This document shows, piece after piece, positions 24,423 to 33,097 of a stretch of DNA of 64,000 nucleotides. Numbering within the stretch: position 1 is the stretch's first letter; each line of letters begins with the position of its first letter. The position numbers were made by a program, and so were the translations under genes. The DNA is from Nesterenkonia lacusekhoensis (GTDB taxonomy: Bacteria; Actinomycetota; Actinomycetes; Actinomycetales; Micrococcaceae), in assembly GCF_017876395.1 (NCBI RefSeq), contig NZ_JAGINX010000001.1, forward strand, positions 1,364,001-1,428,000, in the 5' to 3' direction. The notes beneath the pieces were generated by a model, which made no database searches, was not told where the DNA came from, and saw only the letters and a list, made by a program, of their open reading frames with translations.

Positions 24423-25307
24423 TTATGCCGCCAGGGCGACGGCATCCTTGTGAACGGTCTCGTATTCGACCGGAGTCAGCTTACCCAGCCTCCGCTGTCG
24501 GCGGCGGCGATGATAGGTCGCTTCGATCCAGTGAATGATCCGGGCTCGCAACTGATCCCTGGTGGCCCAGGACTGCCTGTTGAGCACGTTCTTCTGCAAC
24601 GTCGAGAAGAAGCTCTCCATCGCCGCGTTATCCCCAGCAGCCCCGACCCGTCCCATGGACCCAGCCAGCTTGTATCCCTTCAGCGCCCGCTGGAATTTCC
24701 GTGAACGAAATTGCGACCCTCTATCCGAATGGACAATGCATCCGGCCACTTCTGAGGGTCCTCCGCGGCGGGAAACCGCATCATGCAGGGCGGCCACAGC
24801 CAGCCGTGATTTCATCCTGGAATCGATCGCATAGCCTACGATCCGGTTGCTGAAGACATCCTTGATCGCACATAGGTAGAGCTTGCCCTCACCGGTACGG
24901 TGCTCGGTGATGTCCACCAGCCATTTCTGATTCGACCTGGTGGCGGTGAAATCCCGGGCCAGCAGGTCATCACAGACTGGCGGGCCTGGCTTCTTGTGAT
25001 TCTTCCGGCCCTTGCGCTGAGTGGCGGAGAAGATCTGCTGCTGTGAGCACAGCCGCCACGCCCGCCGCTCAGAGGCCCGGTACCCGGCGGCGGCGAGCTC
25101 ATCGGCGATGAACCGGTGCCCGAGCTCCGGGTCATCAGCATGAACATCGATTGCGGCGTTGAGCAGGTGGGCATCCTCCCAATCCCGCTGAGAAATCGGG
25201 GCTGCTGCCCATTTGTAGAACGCTTGCTTGGTGAAACCCAGAACCCGGCAGGTCACCGCCACCGGCACCCCGGCGGCGGCAAGGTCACGGACCAGCGGGA
25301 ACATCAT
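24423..25307 (-). CDS. IS3-family OrfB transposase (IS51-like group)
   Basis: This 294-residue protein has an N-terminal HTH_21-like region (LGHRFIADELAAAGYRASER) and an rve core with the DDE residues in KWLVDITEH, HSDRGSQFRS and GAAGDNAAMESFFSTLQKN. The end TYHRRRRQRRLGKLTPVEYE is typical of the IS3 family. Its ATG (25307) overlaps the OrfA stop by four bases, and the CCCCAAAATGATG stretch there may be a -1 slippage site that yields an OrfAB fusion. No damage is visible. Confidence 0.92.
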   Translation of the reverse strand: MMFPLVRDLAAAGVPVAVTCRVLGFTKQAFYKWAAAPISQRDWEDAHLLNAAIDVHADDPELGHRFIADELAAAGYRASERRAWRLCSQQQIFSATQRKGRKNHKKPGPPVCDDLLARDFTATRSNQKWLVDITEHRTGEGKLYLCAIKDVFSNRIVGYAIDSRMKSRLAVAALHDAVSRRGGPSEVAGCIVHSDRGSQFRSRKFQRALKGYKLAGSMGRVGAAGDNAAMESFFSTLQKNVLNRQSWATRDQLRARIIHWIEATYHRRRRQRRLGKLTPVEYETVHKDAVALAA

Positions 25308-25618
25308 TTTGGGGAGGCCCCACCCAGCTTCAAATTCGCCTGGGAGAGATACGCCGCAGCTTCGCGCAGGACCTTGTTCTCCTGCTCCAGCTCACGGATC
25401 CGGCGCAGCATCTTCGCCTGTTCCCGAGACTCCTCAGCATCCTTAGCCGGCTCGATCCCGTGCTCTTCGAGCTTCGCGGCCCGGACCCAGGACTGCAGCG
25501 CAGATTTCGAGCAGCCCATATCCGCGCAGACCTGCTTCTGGCTCATCCCGCCAGCAACCAGCTCCACGGCGGTCCGGCGAAACTCCTCGGTGTAGACGAC
25601 TTTCGGCATGACTTCCAT
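25304..25618 (-). CDS. IS3-family OrfA, helix-turn-helix protein
   Basis: This 104-residue protein has a transposase helix-turn-helix (YTEEFRRTAVELVAGGMSQK, then VCADMGCSKSALQSWVRAAK) and a C-terminal coiled coil (MLRRIRELEQENKVLREAAAYL). It binds the IS ends and regulates transposition with OrfB. A second in-frame ATG (MPKVVY) lies nine bases in. It appears intact and overlaps OrfB by four bases. Confidence 0.9.
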   Translation of the reverse strand: MEVMPKVVYTEEFRRTAVELVAGGMSQKQVCADMGCSKSALQSWVRAAKLEEHGIEPAKDAEESREQAKMLRRIRELEQENKVLREAAAYLSQANLKLGGASPK

Positions 25619-25669
25619 CCTTCCTGCTTTCTAAGCAGTCTTGAAGTCAACCGAACCTTCAGCAGACCC

Positions 25670-25795
25670 TATCGAGTTCCCCGTGGAGCCGCTCATGCTT
25701 CCACCACCACACGTATTCGAGGGTCGCAAGCTCGACCTGCTCGACCGTCCGCCAGGGCCTTGCTGACGGATCAGTTCGGCCTTGTAGACCTTCAT
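25670..25795 (-). pseudogene. IS3-family OrfB remnant with frameshift
   Basis: On the minus strand the piece reads KVYKAELIRQQGP, then after a one-base loss WRTVEQVELATLEYVWWWKHERL, the C-terminal end of an IS3-type integrase core. It matches neither of the two intact IS3 elements exactly. It is cut at 25670 by the neighbouring IS and frameshifted, so it is dead. It shows that this junction collected several insertions. Confidence 0.7.
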
Positions 25796-25875
25796 GGCGC
25801 CCAGCAGATCAACCAAGAAGCGACTCACAGCACCCAAGTAGCTGGTGAGCCACAGAGAAGAGCTCCGAGCACGAC

Positions 25876-25917
25876 TTGATCTAGGTCAAGGCTGAGGCTC
25901 TGTCAACACAATAGTCT
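25876..25917 (+). promoter_or_regulatory. FNR/Crp-like box and promoter of the metal operon
   Basis: TTGATCTAGGTCAA (25876-25889) matches the FNR-type dyad TTGAT-N4-ATCAA except for one base. A possible -10 element lies at about 25910-25917 (AATAGTCT). A start near 25924 would put the dyad centre at about -41.5, the position where Crp/FNR proteins activate by contact with polymerase. A Crp/Fnr gene in the same operon (30411) is the obvious candidate binder. Confidence 0.55.
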
Positions 25918-25981
25918 GGGTCGTGAAGGCCAGGAACCTCCTGGTCGATCCCCGTTTCGGGGTGAAGCGAAAGGACTCATC

Positions 25982-26218
25982 ATGGCGAACGCTACTGACA
26001 CCACCCACACTCTGCTGCGCGCCGAGGGTTTCTCGTGCCCGTCGTGCGTGACCAAGATCGAGAAGCAGGTCGGCAAGCTCGATGGCGTCGAGAACGTGAC
26101 GGTGCACTTCGCCTCGGGTCGCGTTGAGATCGACCACGATGAGACAAGAAGTTCCGTCGACGATCTCATTGCTGCTGTCGATAAGGCCGGCTATAAGTCG
26201 AAGGCCTCCGCGTTCTAG
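25982..26218 (+). CDS. HMA-domain metal chaperone (CopZ-like)
   Basis: This 78-residue protein is a single heavy-metal-associated domain with CPSC at residues 19-22 in GFSCPSCV and the usual beta-alpha-beta pattern (KIEKQVGKLDGVENVTVHF). Such proteins carry Cu(I), Zn or other soft metals to P1B ATPases. The usual G-M-x-C is G-F-S-C here, and four His/Asp-rich residues precede it. AGCGAAAGGA lies before ATG 25982. It is the first gene of the metal operon and probably serves the next gene, which lacks its own HMA domain. Confidence 0.88.
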   Translation: MANATDTTHTLLRAEGFSCPSCVTKIEKQVGKLDGVENVTVHFASGRVEIDHDETRSSVDDLIAAVDKAGYKSKASAF

Positions 26219-26269
26219 CCAAACAGCTCCTAACGCACGAAGTTCACCAATTCGAAAGGCGGCACATTC

Positions 26270-28309
26270 GTGAACGCGTTCCGTAAGTGGCGGTATGGCA
26301 ACTGGTTCATTCCCGTTGTCTCGGGCCTCCTCATTCTCGTGTCGTTCGGCGTCGAAAAGCTCTTCGGCGGCAGCTGGAACGTCACGGTCGGCCCGCAATG
26401 GTGGATCGACGCTGGCGAACACGCCCACGGTTCTGGTCATGTGTTTACCCTTGCGAACGCGTTCATGCTCGCCGCAGCAATTGTCGCGGGGTACGGAATC
26501 GTCGTGAAGGCCGTCCGGGCACTGCTCGTAAAGTTCATCAGTATCGACCTGCTCGTATCGATTGCAGCGATCGGCGCGACACTCATCGGCAACTTCTGGG
26601 AAGCTGCCGCCGTGACGTTCCTCTTCGCGATCGGTCACGCACTCGAAGCCGGCACGATGAACAAGACCCGTGCAGCGCTCGCTGAGTTGGTCGCGGTGGC
26701 CCCCGACGTTGCAGTCGTGATGCGCGACGGTGAGCAGGTCGAGATCGCCGCACATCAGGTGCGCATGGGCGAGATCGTGCTCGTAAAGAACGGAGCGAAA
26801 GTTCCCGTCGACGGGCAGGTCGTGTCAGGCACCGGAGCGATCGACGAGGCATCGATCACGGGTGAGTCGATCCCTGTCGAAAAGACGAAGTCAGATCACG
26901 TGTTTGCGGGCACGATCTCGCGGGGCGGTTTCCTACAGGTCATGGCGACCGGCATCGGAGCCGACACGACGCTCGCGCGCATCATTCGCCGTGTCGAAGA
27001 AGCGCAGGATGCGAAAGCGAAAACGCAGGCATTCATCGACCGATTCTCGAAGTGGTACACGCCCGCGGTGATGGTACTCGCGCTTGCGGCGGGCCTCATC
27101 TCTGGTGACGTAGTGCTCGGCCTCACGTTGCTCGTGATCGGTTGCCCGGGCGCGCTCGTCATCTCGATTCCCGTGGCGATCGTAGCGGGAATCGGCCGCT
27201 CGGCCCGCAACGGGATTCTCATCAAGGGCGGCGAGTACCTCGAAACCTCGGCCAAGATCTCGGCCGTCGCAGTCGATAAGACGGGGACTCTCACCGAGGG
27301 CCGCCCGGTACTCACCGACATCGTTGTGCTCAATCCTGAAGCGGATCGGCGCGAGGTGCTTCGCTGGGCAGCCGCCGCAGAAGCAGGGTCCGAGCACCCA
27401 CTTGCCCGCCCGATCCTCGACACCGCACGAGAAGAAGGAGTGGCCCCCGAGGGCCTTCCGGGATCGGTCACACCGGTCGTGGGCAAGGGGATCGTGGCCG
27501 ACGCTCACGGCAAGCGGGTACTCATCGGTAACGTGCCGCTGCTCGAACAGTACGGGATCGTGAACGACGCGGGGGCGGCTGTGGCTGCGAACAAACTGGC
27601 AGCGGCAGGCAAGACCCCCATGATTGTCGCGGTCGATGAGAGCGTGCTTGGCGTAATCGGTGTCGCAGATACGATCCGCGAGGATGCCCCGGAGATGATC
27701 AGGCGCTTGCACGCTAGCGGGGTGCAGAAGGTGGTGATGCTCACCGGAGATACGCGCCTTGTCGCCGAAGCCATCGGTGAGGCGGTCGGTATCGATGAGA
27801 TCCATGCTTCGTTGCTACCCGAGGACAAGCTCGACGCTGTCGCGCGGTTGCAGCGCGAGGGGCACACGGTCGCGATGGTGGGCGACGGCGTGAACGACGC
27901 CCCGGCCCTCGCGACCGCCGACATTGGTGTTGCCATGGGTGCAGCGGGCTCAGCGGTGGCCGTGGAGACGGCAGACATTGCCCTGATGGGCGACAACCTC
28001 TTGAAACTGCCCGAAGCAATCAGCCTCGCCAAACGCACCGTGAACGTCATGCGCCAGAACATCTGGATCGCGCTCATCACCGTTGTCGTGCTGCTCGTCG
28101 GGGTCTTCGCAGGGGGTGTCACGATGGCTATCGGCATGCTCGTGCACGAGGGATCGGTGCTCATCGTAATCCTCAACGCGATGCGCCTGCTGCGCAACAC
28201 CCAAGGAGCCACTGCGTTGTCGAGGAGTGAACGCGCCCGAGCCGCACATGAAGCAGGCCGCCCGGTCGAACCAGCCACGGCCCAGAGTTCATCCGAACTT
28301 CCATCTTAA
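26270..28309 (+). CDS. heavy-metal P1B-type ATPase with CPG motif
   Basis: This 679-residue membrane pump exports a metal ion with ATP. It shows TGES at 197-200, DKTGT at 336-340 (phosphorylated Asp336), SEHPLA and GDGVNDAP. The intramembrane motif is CPG (292-294), not CPC, CPH or SPC, and the last membrane segment contains HEGSVLIVILNAMRLL, similar to the HEGGT segment of the Co-type (P1B-4) group. The N-terminus lacks an HMA domain but has HAHGSGH at 51-57. GTG 26270 is used. Metal specificity cannot be assigned; the chaperone gene just upstream is a probable partner. Confidence 0.9.
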   Translation: MNAFRKWRYGNWFIPVVSGLLILVSFGVEKLFGGSWNVTVGPQWWIDAGEHAHGSGHVFTLANAFMLAAAIVAGYGIVVKAVRALLVKFISIDLLVSIAAIGATLIGNFWEAAAVTFLFAIGHALEAGTMNKTRAALAELVAVAPDVAVVMRDGEQVEIAAHQVRMGEIVLVKNGAKVPVDGQVVSGTGAIDEASITGESIPVEKTKSDHVFAGTISRGGFLQVMATGIGADTTLARIIRRVEEAQDAKAKTQAFIDRFSKWYTPAVMVLALAAGLISGDVVLGLTLLVIGCPGALVISIPVAIVAGIGRSARNGILIKGGEYLETSAKISAVAVDKTGTLTEGRPVLTDIVVLNPEADRREVLRWAAAAEAGSEHPLARPILDTAREEGVAPEGLPGSVTPVVGKGIVADAHGKRVLIGNVPLLEQYGIVNDAGAAVAANKLAAAGKTPMIVAVDESVLGVIGVADTIREDAPEMIRRLHASGVQKVVMLTGDTRLVAEAIGEAVGIDEIHASLLPEDKLDAVARLQREGHTVAMVGDGVNDAPALATADIGVAMGAAGSAVAVETADIALMGDNLLKLPEAISLAKRTVNVMRQNIWIALITVVVLLVGVFAGGVTMAIGMLVHEGSVLIVILNAMRLLRNTQGATALSRSERARAAHEAGRPVEPATAQSSSELPS

Positions 28310-28324
28310 GAAAGGACCGCGCAC

Positions 28325-28756
28325 ATGAGTGAGAACCAGTTCAGCGTCGGCGAGAAGGCGACGCACTTCATCATCGACGAGGTCGCGAAAGCAAACACGT
28401 ATTTTCGTCAGGTGCTCTGGACGGGAAAGCATTCCCAACTCGTTGCGATGACGATTCCGGTGGGCGGGGAGATCGGCGACGAGGTGCATGACACCACCGA
28501 CCAGTTGCTGAGTTTTGTATCGGGCAGCGGAGAGGCCGACCTTGACGGCGAGACGCACACCGTTGATGCTGGCGACCTGTGCGCTGTCCCGGCCGGTACT
28601 CGCCACAACTTCCGCAACACTGGCGCTGAGCCTTTGGTGCTCTACACCGTCTATTCACCTCCGGAGCACGCAATTGACGCGGAGTATGCCACGAAGGAAC
28701 TCGCTGATGCGGCAGAGGCTTCGGGTGAAGACGCTCCGCCACAGGCAACCACGTAA
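28325..28756 (+). CDS. cupin-domain protein
   Basis: This 143-residue single-domain cupin has VGGEIGDEVHDTTDQLLSFVSG (cupin motif 1, with Glu/His in the metal-ligand region) and CAVPAGTRHNFRNTG (motif 2, with a His ligand). Similar small cupins are found in stress and metal operons; some act as isomerases or metal-binding proteins. It lies 15 bases after the ATPase gene. Enzymatic function is not known from sequence, but the metal-binding His residues appear to be kept. Confidence 0.85.
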   Translation: MSENQFSVGEKATHFIIDEVAKANTYFRQVLWTGKHSQLVAMTIPVGGEIGDEVHDTTDQLLSFVSGSGEADLDGETHTVDAGDLCAVPAGTRHNFRNTGAEPLVLYTVYSPPEHAIDAEYATKELADAAEASGEDAPPQATT

Positions 28757-28791
28757 GTGTCACTCACCTGGAGAATGAGGAGAAGTCAATA

Positions 28792-29697
28792 ATGTCGAAA
28801 GCGCTGGTCTTCGCCGCCTATGGCGGCCCCGAGACGCAGGAACTCGTTGAACGCCCCGCTCCGGCGCCTGGGCCTGGAGAGCTCGCGATCGAAGTGAAAG
28901 CGGCCGGGGTGAACCCTGCTGACTGGAAGATCCGTGCGGGGCAGATGGGCTCCCACTGGCCGCTTCCCGCACCGATGGGCCGAGAGGCCTCCGGTGTCGT
29001 CACCGCCGTAGGCGCAGAGGTCGAGAACTTCGCTGTCGGTGACATGGTGCTCGGCCTCGCGGCCAAAGGACAGGGAACGTTCGCGAAGCACACGGTGTTG
29101 GATGCGGCACAAACCGTCCAGAAGCCCGAAGAGCTTTCCTTTGCTGACGCTGCAGCACTGCCTGTCGCAGGGGCGACTGCGTATGACGTGACGCATCAGA
29201 TCGAGCTGGAACCTGGTCAGACGATGCTGATTCTTGGCGCCGGAGGTGGGGTCGGGCTGATGGCGGCGCAGATCGGCAATGTGCACAAGTTCACGGTCAT
29301 CGGTGTGGCCAGTGCAACGAAGCAGGAACTGGTGGAGTCGACCGGTGCGACGTTCGTTGCCTCCGGCGAGGGTGCGGCTGACCGGGTGCGTGCCATCGCG
29401 CCGGAGGGTGTTGATGTGCTCATCGACCTGGTCGGTGGGCAGGCGCTTCGTGATCTCGCGGTCGTCGCCAAAGACCCGAGCGTCATCATCAGTACCGCAG
29501 ACCCGACCACCGTGCAGCAACTCGGTGGCGTAGCGGTGGTGCGCACGCGTGAAGGGCTCGAGAAGGTCACCGGCGTCGCCCAGTACGGTCTCGTCGACCC
29601 GCAGGTGACGGACCGGTACAGTCTCGATCGGGCTGCGGAGGCCGTCGCCATGGTGGAGGCTGGGCACACTGCCGGCAAAGTGATCATCGAACCATGA
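28792..29697 (+). CDS. NADP-dependent quinone oxidoreductase, MDR superfamily
   Basis: This 301-residue zinc-free medium-chain dehydrogenase/reductase contains an N-terminal GroES-like domain (GELAIEVKAAGVNPADWKIR) and a Rossmann domain with the nucleotide-binding stretch GQTMLILGAGGGVGLMAAQIG (about 142-163). The catalytic zinc Cys/His residues of alcohol dehydrogenases are absent, which fits the quinone-reductase branch. It probably reduces quinones or reactive carbonyls during metal or redox stress; this is inferred from the operon. GAGGAG is seen upstream of ATG 28792. Confidence 0.88.
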   Translation: MSKALVFAAYGGPETQELVERPAPAPGPGELAIEVKAAGVNPADWKIRAGQMGSHWPLPAPMGREASGVVTAVGAEVENFAVGDMVLGLAAKGQGTFAKHTVLDAAQTVQKPEELSFADAAALPVAGATAYDVTHQIELEPGQTMLILGAGGGVGLMAAQIGNVHKFTVIGVASATKQELVESTGATFVASGEGAADRVRAIAPEGVDVLIDLVGGQALRDLAVVAKDPSVIISTADPTTVQQLGGVAVVRTREGLEKVTGVAQYGLVDPQVTDRYSLDRAAEAVAMVEAGHTAGKVIIEP

Positions 29698-30362
29698 CCC
29701 AGCGGCCTGAGGCACCGACGGACGCCGTATTCACAGCAGCACGGACGTCTGATCCTGTGGCCTCAATAAACCGGGTGGCCGATGCATACGGGTCGCCTGA
29801 GGTTGATATCGAGGGCATTCTCGGCGCCGAGATCTCACCGGATGACCCTGACCGTGCGGTCATCGAGCCGTGGGCCGCGGCAGTCGATGGCCCCATTCTT
29901 GATGTCGGCGCGGGTACCGGGCGTTGGACCGGTCGCCTCGCACGCCTCGGACACACGGTGGAAGGGCTCGAGCCATCGGATCGCCTCATCACGATTGCCC
30001 GAGCCAGACATCCCGCGGTTGTGTTCCATCACGATTCCATCGAAGATCTCGCCCGTTGCGAGACCCGCTGGGGCGGGATCCTCGCCTGGTATTCGACCAT
30101 TCACATGAGCTCAGAAGAGCTCCTACACGCGCTCGCAACACTGCGCACTCGGCTGGGTGACGGCGGATCGCTGCTGATGTCCTTTTTCGCGGGGCCGCGG
30201 CGGGAGGCATTCGACCATCCGATCGCCGCCGCATACCGGTGGCCGATGAACAAAATGGTCGAAGCCCTCACCTACGCCGGGTTCGAGGTGATCGGGCAGC
30301 GCTCGAACCCGCGGACGCCACACGCGTACATCACTGCACGCGCCACCCCTGGCTTCAGCTGA
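29694..30362 (+). CDS. class I SAM-dependent methyltransferase
   Basis: This 222-residue methyltransferase has motif I ILDVGAGTGRWTGRLARLG (about 67-85) and the acidic motif VEGLEPSDRLI. The substrate-binding part is not diagnostic. It overlaps the oxidoreductase gene as ATGA, so the two are translated together. Methylation of a metalloid is possible in this setting, but no Cys motif of arsenite methyltransferases is present, so the substrate is unknown. Confidence 0.85.
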   Translation: MTQRPEAPTDAVFTAARTSDPVASINRVADAYGSPEVDIEGILGAEISPDDPDRAVIEPWAAAVDGPILDVGAGTGRWTGRLARLGHTVEGLEPSDRLITIARARHPAVVFHHDSIEDLARCETRWGGILAWYSTIHMSSEELLHALATLRTRLGDGGSLLMSFFAGPRREAFDHPIAAAYRWPMNKMVEALTYAGFEVIGQRSNPRTPHAYITARATPGFS

Positions 30363-30410
30363 AGCGCGTGTGTTGTGCCACGAGTCGCCATACTAGAAGG
30401 GAAGGGAAGG

Positions 30411-31139
30411 ATGCCGTTGGCTGTTTCAACCGATGTGGATGCTGATCCAGCAAATGATCTCTGCGTGGCCCGTGTACCGCTGTTTCAAGGGCTCACACAT
30501 GCGCAGCAAGTGGAAGTTGCGGGATTTGCACGTACCGTCCGATTAGACGCTGTCGAGCAGGCGTATACAGCAGGCTCGGATATGTCGCAGTTGATGGTGG
30601 TGCACACCGGTCAGGTGAAGATCGCTCGTACAAGTGCGGCTGGGCACGAGCAGGTGATCCGGGTCCTCGGTCCGGGCGACTTCATCGGAGAATCCGCGTT
30701 TCTCACCGGCACGAGACCCGATCACGCAGCAGAAGCGCTCGTGCATACCGAACTGTGCGTGTTCCGTCATGCCGATCTCGGGCGTCTCGTCGAGAAGCAT
30801 CCGAGCATCGGGCTGCGCATGCTGCAAGGAGTGAGTCAGCGCTTGGATGATACTGAGGGGCGGCTGGCTTCTGTCATCTTCGGAAACGTGAGCTCTCGTC
30901 TCGCCGATTACCTGCTCTCGCTCCCTGCGACGCCAGGGCCGCGAGGAGCCATCGACGTGACGCTGCCGCTCGCAAAGAAGGACATCGCTTCGCTCCTGTC
31001 CACGACACCAGAGTCCCTCAGTCGGCAACTTCGCAAACTCACCGACACCGGGGTGATCTCACAACAGGAACAGGGGCGGATCACGATCACTGATGTGACC
31101 GCGCTCACCGCACTCTCAACCCTCTCGAAGAGAGACTGA
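30411..31139 (+). CDS. Crp/Fnr-family transcriptional regulator
   Basis: This 242-residue regulator has an N-terminal cyclic-nucleotide-type beta-roll (about 20-130, GPGDFIGESAFLTGTRP) and a C-terminal winged helix (LAKKDIASLLSTTPESLSRQLRKL). It has two Cys only, Cys18 and Cys116, spaced like the redox-active pair reported for FLP proteins of lactobacilli; the four-Cys FeS cluster of true FNR is missing. I chose ATG 30411 with GAAGGGAAGG before it. It probably binds the FNR-like box at 25876-25889 and controls this operon; this is inference. Confidence 0.88.
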   Translation: MPLAVSTDVDADPANDLCVARVPLFQGLTHAQQVEVAGFARTVRLDAVEQAYTAGSDMSQLMVVHTGQVKIARTSAAGHEQVIRVLGPGDFIGESAFLTGTRPDHAAEALVHTELCVFRHADLGRLVEKHPSIGLRMLQGVSQRLDDTEGRLASVIFGNVSSRLADYLLSLPATPGPRGAIDVTLPLAKKDIASLLSTTPESLSRQLRKLTDTGVISQQEQGRITITDVTALTALSTLSKRD

Positions 31140-31149
31140 GAACAGCACC

Positions 31150-33075
31150 GTGCCAGCCCAGACCATCGCCCCACGTACCTCGGAAGCGTCACACGCAATG
31201 TCATCGACGGGGGAATTTCTTCGCAACCGCAAGCTCATGATGTTCGTGCTCGTCGGTTTGGCGACCGGGGTTATGCTCTGGCTGACCGGCGCAGAGATGG
31301 CTCTCGGGGTCACCGCATACTTGGTGCTCGGTATCGTGATCGTGATCACCGCGATCGACATGTTCAAAGATCTGATGCGCGGGCATTGGGGGCTCGACAT
31401 TCTTGCGGTCATCGCCATGATCGCGACACTCGCCGTACAGGAATATGTCGCGGGGCTCATCATCGCGTTGATGCTCACCGGAGGGGAAGCACTCGAAGAC
31501 CTCGCCGCTCGCCGCGCGAGCCGAGAACTCGACCAACTGTTGAGCCGAGCCCCAGCATTCGCGGGTCGAATTCACCCGGTAACAGGTGAGGTCGAACGCA
31601 TCGCGATCGAAGAGGTGAAAGTCGGCGACGAACTGCTGGTGCGCTCCTCAGAGATCCTCCCCGTCGACGGGGTGCTCCTATCGAATCACGCGACGATTGA
31701 TGAATCATCCGTGACCGGTGAACCGATCCCGGTGAACTACCACGCGGGCGACCCACTGCTTTCTGGAACGGTCAACAGCACGACGAGCTTCACGATGCGC
31801 GCGCAGAAGGTGGCAGCCGATTCGAACTACGCCTCGATCGTACGGTTGGTCGAGGAGGCCGTGGACTCCCGGGCACCGATGGTGCGACTCGCCGACCGTT
31901 ATGCGGTGCCGTTCACCATTGTGTCATTGCTGATTGCGGGCTTCGCGTGGTTTCTCAGCGAGGACCCGGTGCGGTTTGCCGAGGTGCTCGTCGTGGCGAC
32001 GCCGTGCCCGCTGCTCATCGCCACCCCGGTCGCGTTCATGGGCGGGATGAGTTCCGCGGCAAAGCTCAACGTCATCATCAAAGACGGTGGCGTGTTAGAG
32101 GTGCTCGCCCGGGTCCGTGCAGTCGCATTCGACAAGACCGGCACCTTGACCGAAGGCAAAGCCGACGTCGTCGAGATTCACCCTGCTGCTCGCACCGTAG
32201 ACGAGACGCTGCAGCTCGCGGCCGCCGCCGAGCAGTACTCCGTGCACGTGTTCGCCGATCCGATCGTGGCATCGGCACGCACACAGCAACTTGAGCTTCC
32301 CGAAGTGGTGACGGCCGACGAGGTGGCAACAAACGGTGTCCTCGCCTCCCTGGCAGACGGCACCTCGGTGCGAGTGGGCAAGCCCTCATTTATCGAAGAG
32401 GTGACCGGGCCGATCGATCGACCCGTACTCTCAGCTGGGGAGACGGCCGTCTACGTATCGGTCGGTGACGAGCTCGCCGGAGTGATCATCTTGTCCGACC
32501 CGATTCGTGAGCAGTCTGCAGAGACGGTGTCCCGTCTTCGCCGAGCAGGCGTAGCCGAGATCGCGATGGTGACCGGTGATATCACGTCGACCGCGGAGTC
32601 TGTCGCACACGCGGTCGACATTCAGACGGTGCACGCTGAGACCACTCCCCAGACCAAGGTGCGGATTGTGCAGGCGATGCGGCCGAGACCCGTACTCATG
32701 GTCGGCGATGGGATCAATGATGCCCCGGTGCTGGCGGCCGCCGACGTCGGTGTTGCGATGGCGGGCAGGGGTGCAACGGTCGCGAGCGAGTCAGCAGCGG
32801 CGGTGATCACCTCGAACGACATCGCGCGAGTGGCAGATGTGGCCTATGTCTCGCGGCGCACGGTGCAGATCGCCCTGCAGTCGATCTGGATGGGCATCAT
32901 CATCTCAGTCGGTTTGATGCTCGTCGCCGCATCCGGCTATTTGCCGGCGGTGATGGGAGCGCTGCTGCAAGAGATTGTTGACCTTGTGGCCATTCTGTCG
33001 GCGCTCCGCGCGCTCCGAGCGCACCGGGGTGCGCGGCGCGAGAGCCCTGCTCGGCAGGAAGTGCCGGTAGGCTAA
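31150..33075 (+). CDS. heavy-metal P1B-type ATPase with TPC motif
   Basis: This 641-residue metal pump has TGEP at 189-192, DKTGT at 328-332 and GDGINDAPVLA. The intramembrane motif is TPCP (284-287) rather than CPC, and the last membrane region contains QEIVDLVAILSALRAL. From memory this combination is the mark of the P1B-5 group, some of which export nickel or iron; no C-terminal hemerythrin domain is present here. GTG 31150 lies ten bases after the regulator stop; ATG 31198 is possible. The protein has no HMA domain. Confidence 0.88.
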   Translation: MPAQTIAPRTSEASHAMSSTGEFLRNRKLMMFVLVGLATGVMLWLTGAEMALGVTAYLVLGIVIVITAIDMFKDLMRGHWGLDILAVIAMIATLAVQEYVAGLIIALMLTGGEALEDLAARRASRELDQLLSRAPAFAGRIHPVTGEVERIAIEEVKVGDELLVRSSEILPVDGVLLSNHATIDESSVTGEPIPVNYHAGDPLLSGTVNSTTSFTMRAQKVAADSNYASIVRLVEEAVDSRAPMVRLADRYAVPFTIVSLLIAGFAWFLSEDPVRFAEVLVVATPCPLLIATPVAFMGGMSSAAKLNVIIKDGGVLEVLARVRAVAFDKTGTLTEGKADVVEIHPAARTVDETLQLAAAAEQYSVHVFADPIVASARTQQLELPEVVTADEVATNGVLASLADGTSVRVGKPSFIEEVTGPIDRPVLSAGETAVYVSVGDELAGVIILSDPIREQSAETVSRLRRAGVAEIAMVTGDITSTAESVAHAVDIQTVHAETTPQTKVRIVQAMRPRPVLMVGDGINDAPVLAAADVGVAMAGRGATVASESAAAVITSNDIARVADVAYVSRRTVQIALQSIWMGIIISVGLMLVAASGYLPAVMGALLQEIVDLVAILSALRALRAHRGARRESPARQEVPVG

Positions 33076-33097
33076 CCCGCGAGGCCGACTCACACAG

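Larger units (their letters stand above)
24391..25669 (-). mobile_element. complete second IS3-family element, 1279 bases
   Basis: Perfect 24-base inverted repeats (24391-24414 and 25646-25669, beginning GGGTCTGCTGAAGG) enclose overlapping orfA and orfB on the minus strand. It differs from the IS3 element at 6522. The left flank is ISL3 and the right flank a different transposase remnant, and no target duplication is visible (ATG against TAT), so a deletion has occurred on at least one side. Confidence 0.92.

Noticed and set aside
30411..31139. True oxygen-sensing FNR with an iron-sulfur cluster
   Set aside because: Only two Cys are present, so the four ligands of the cluster are missing.
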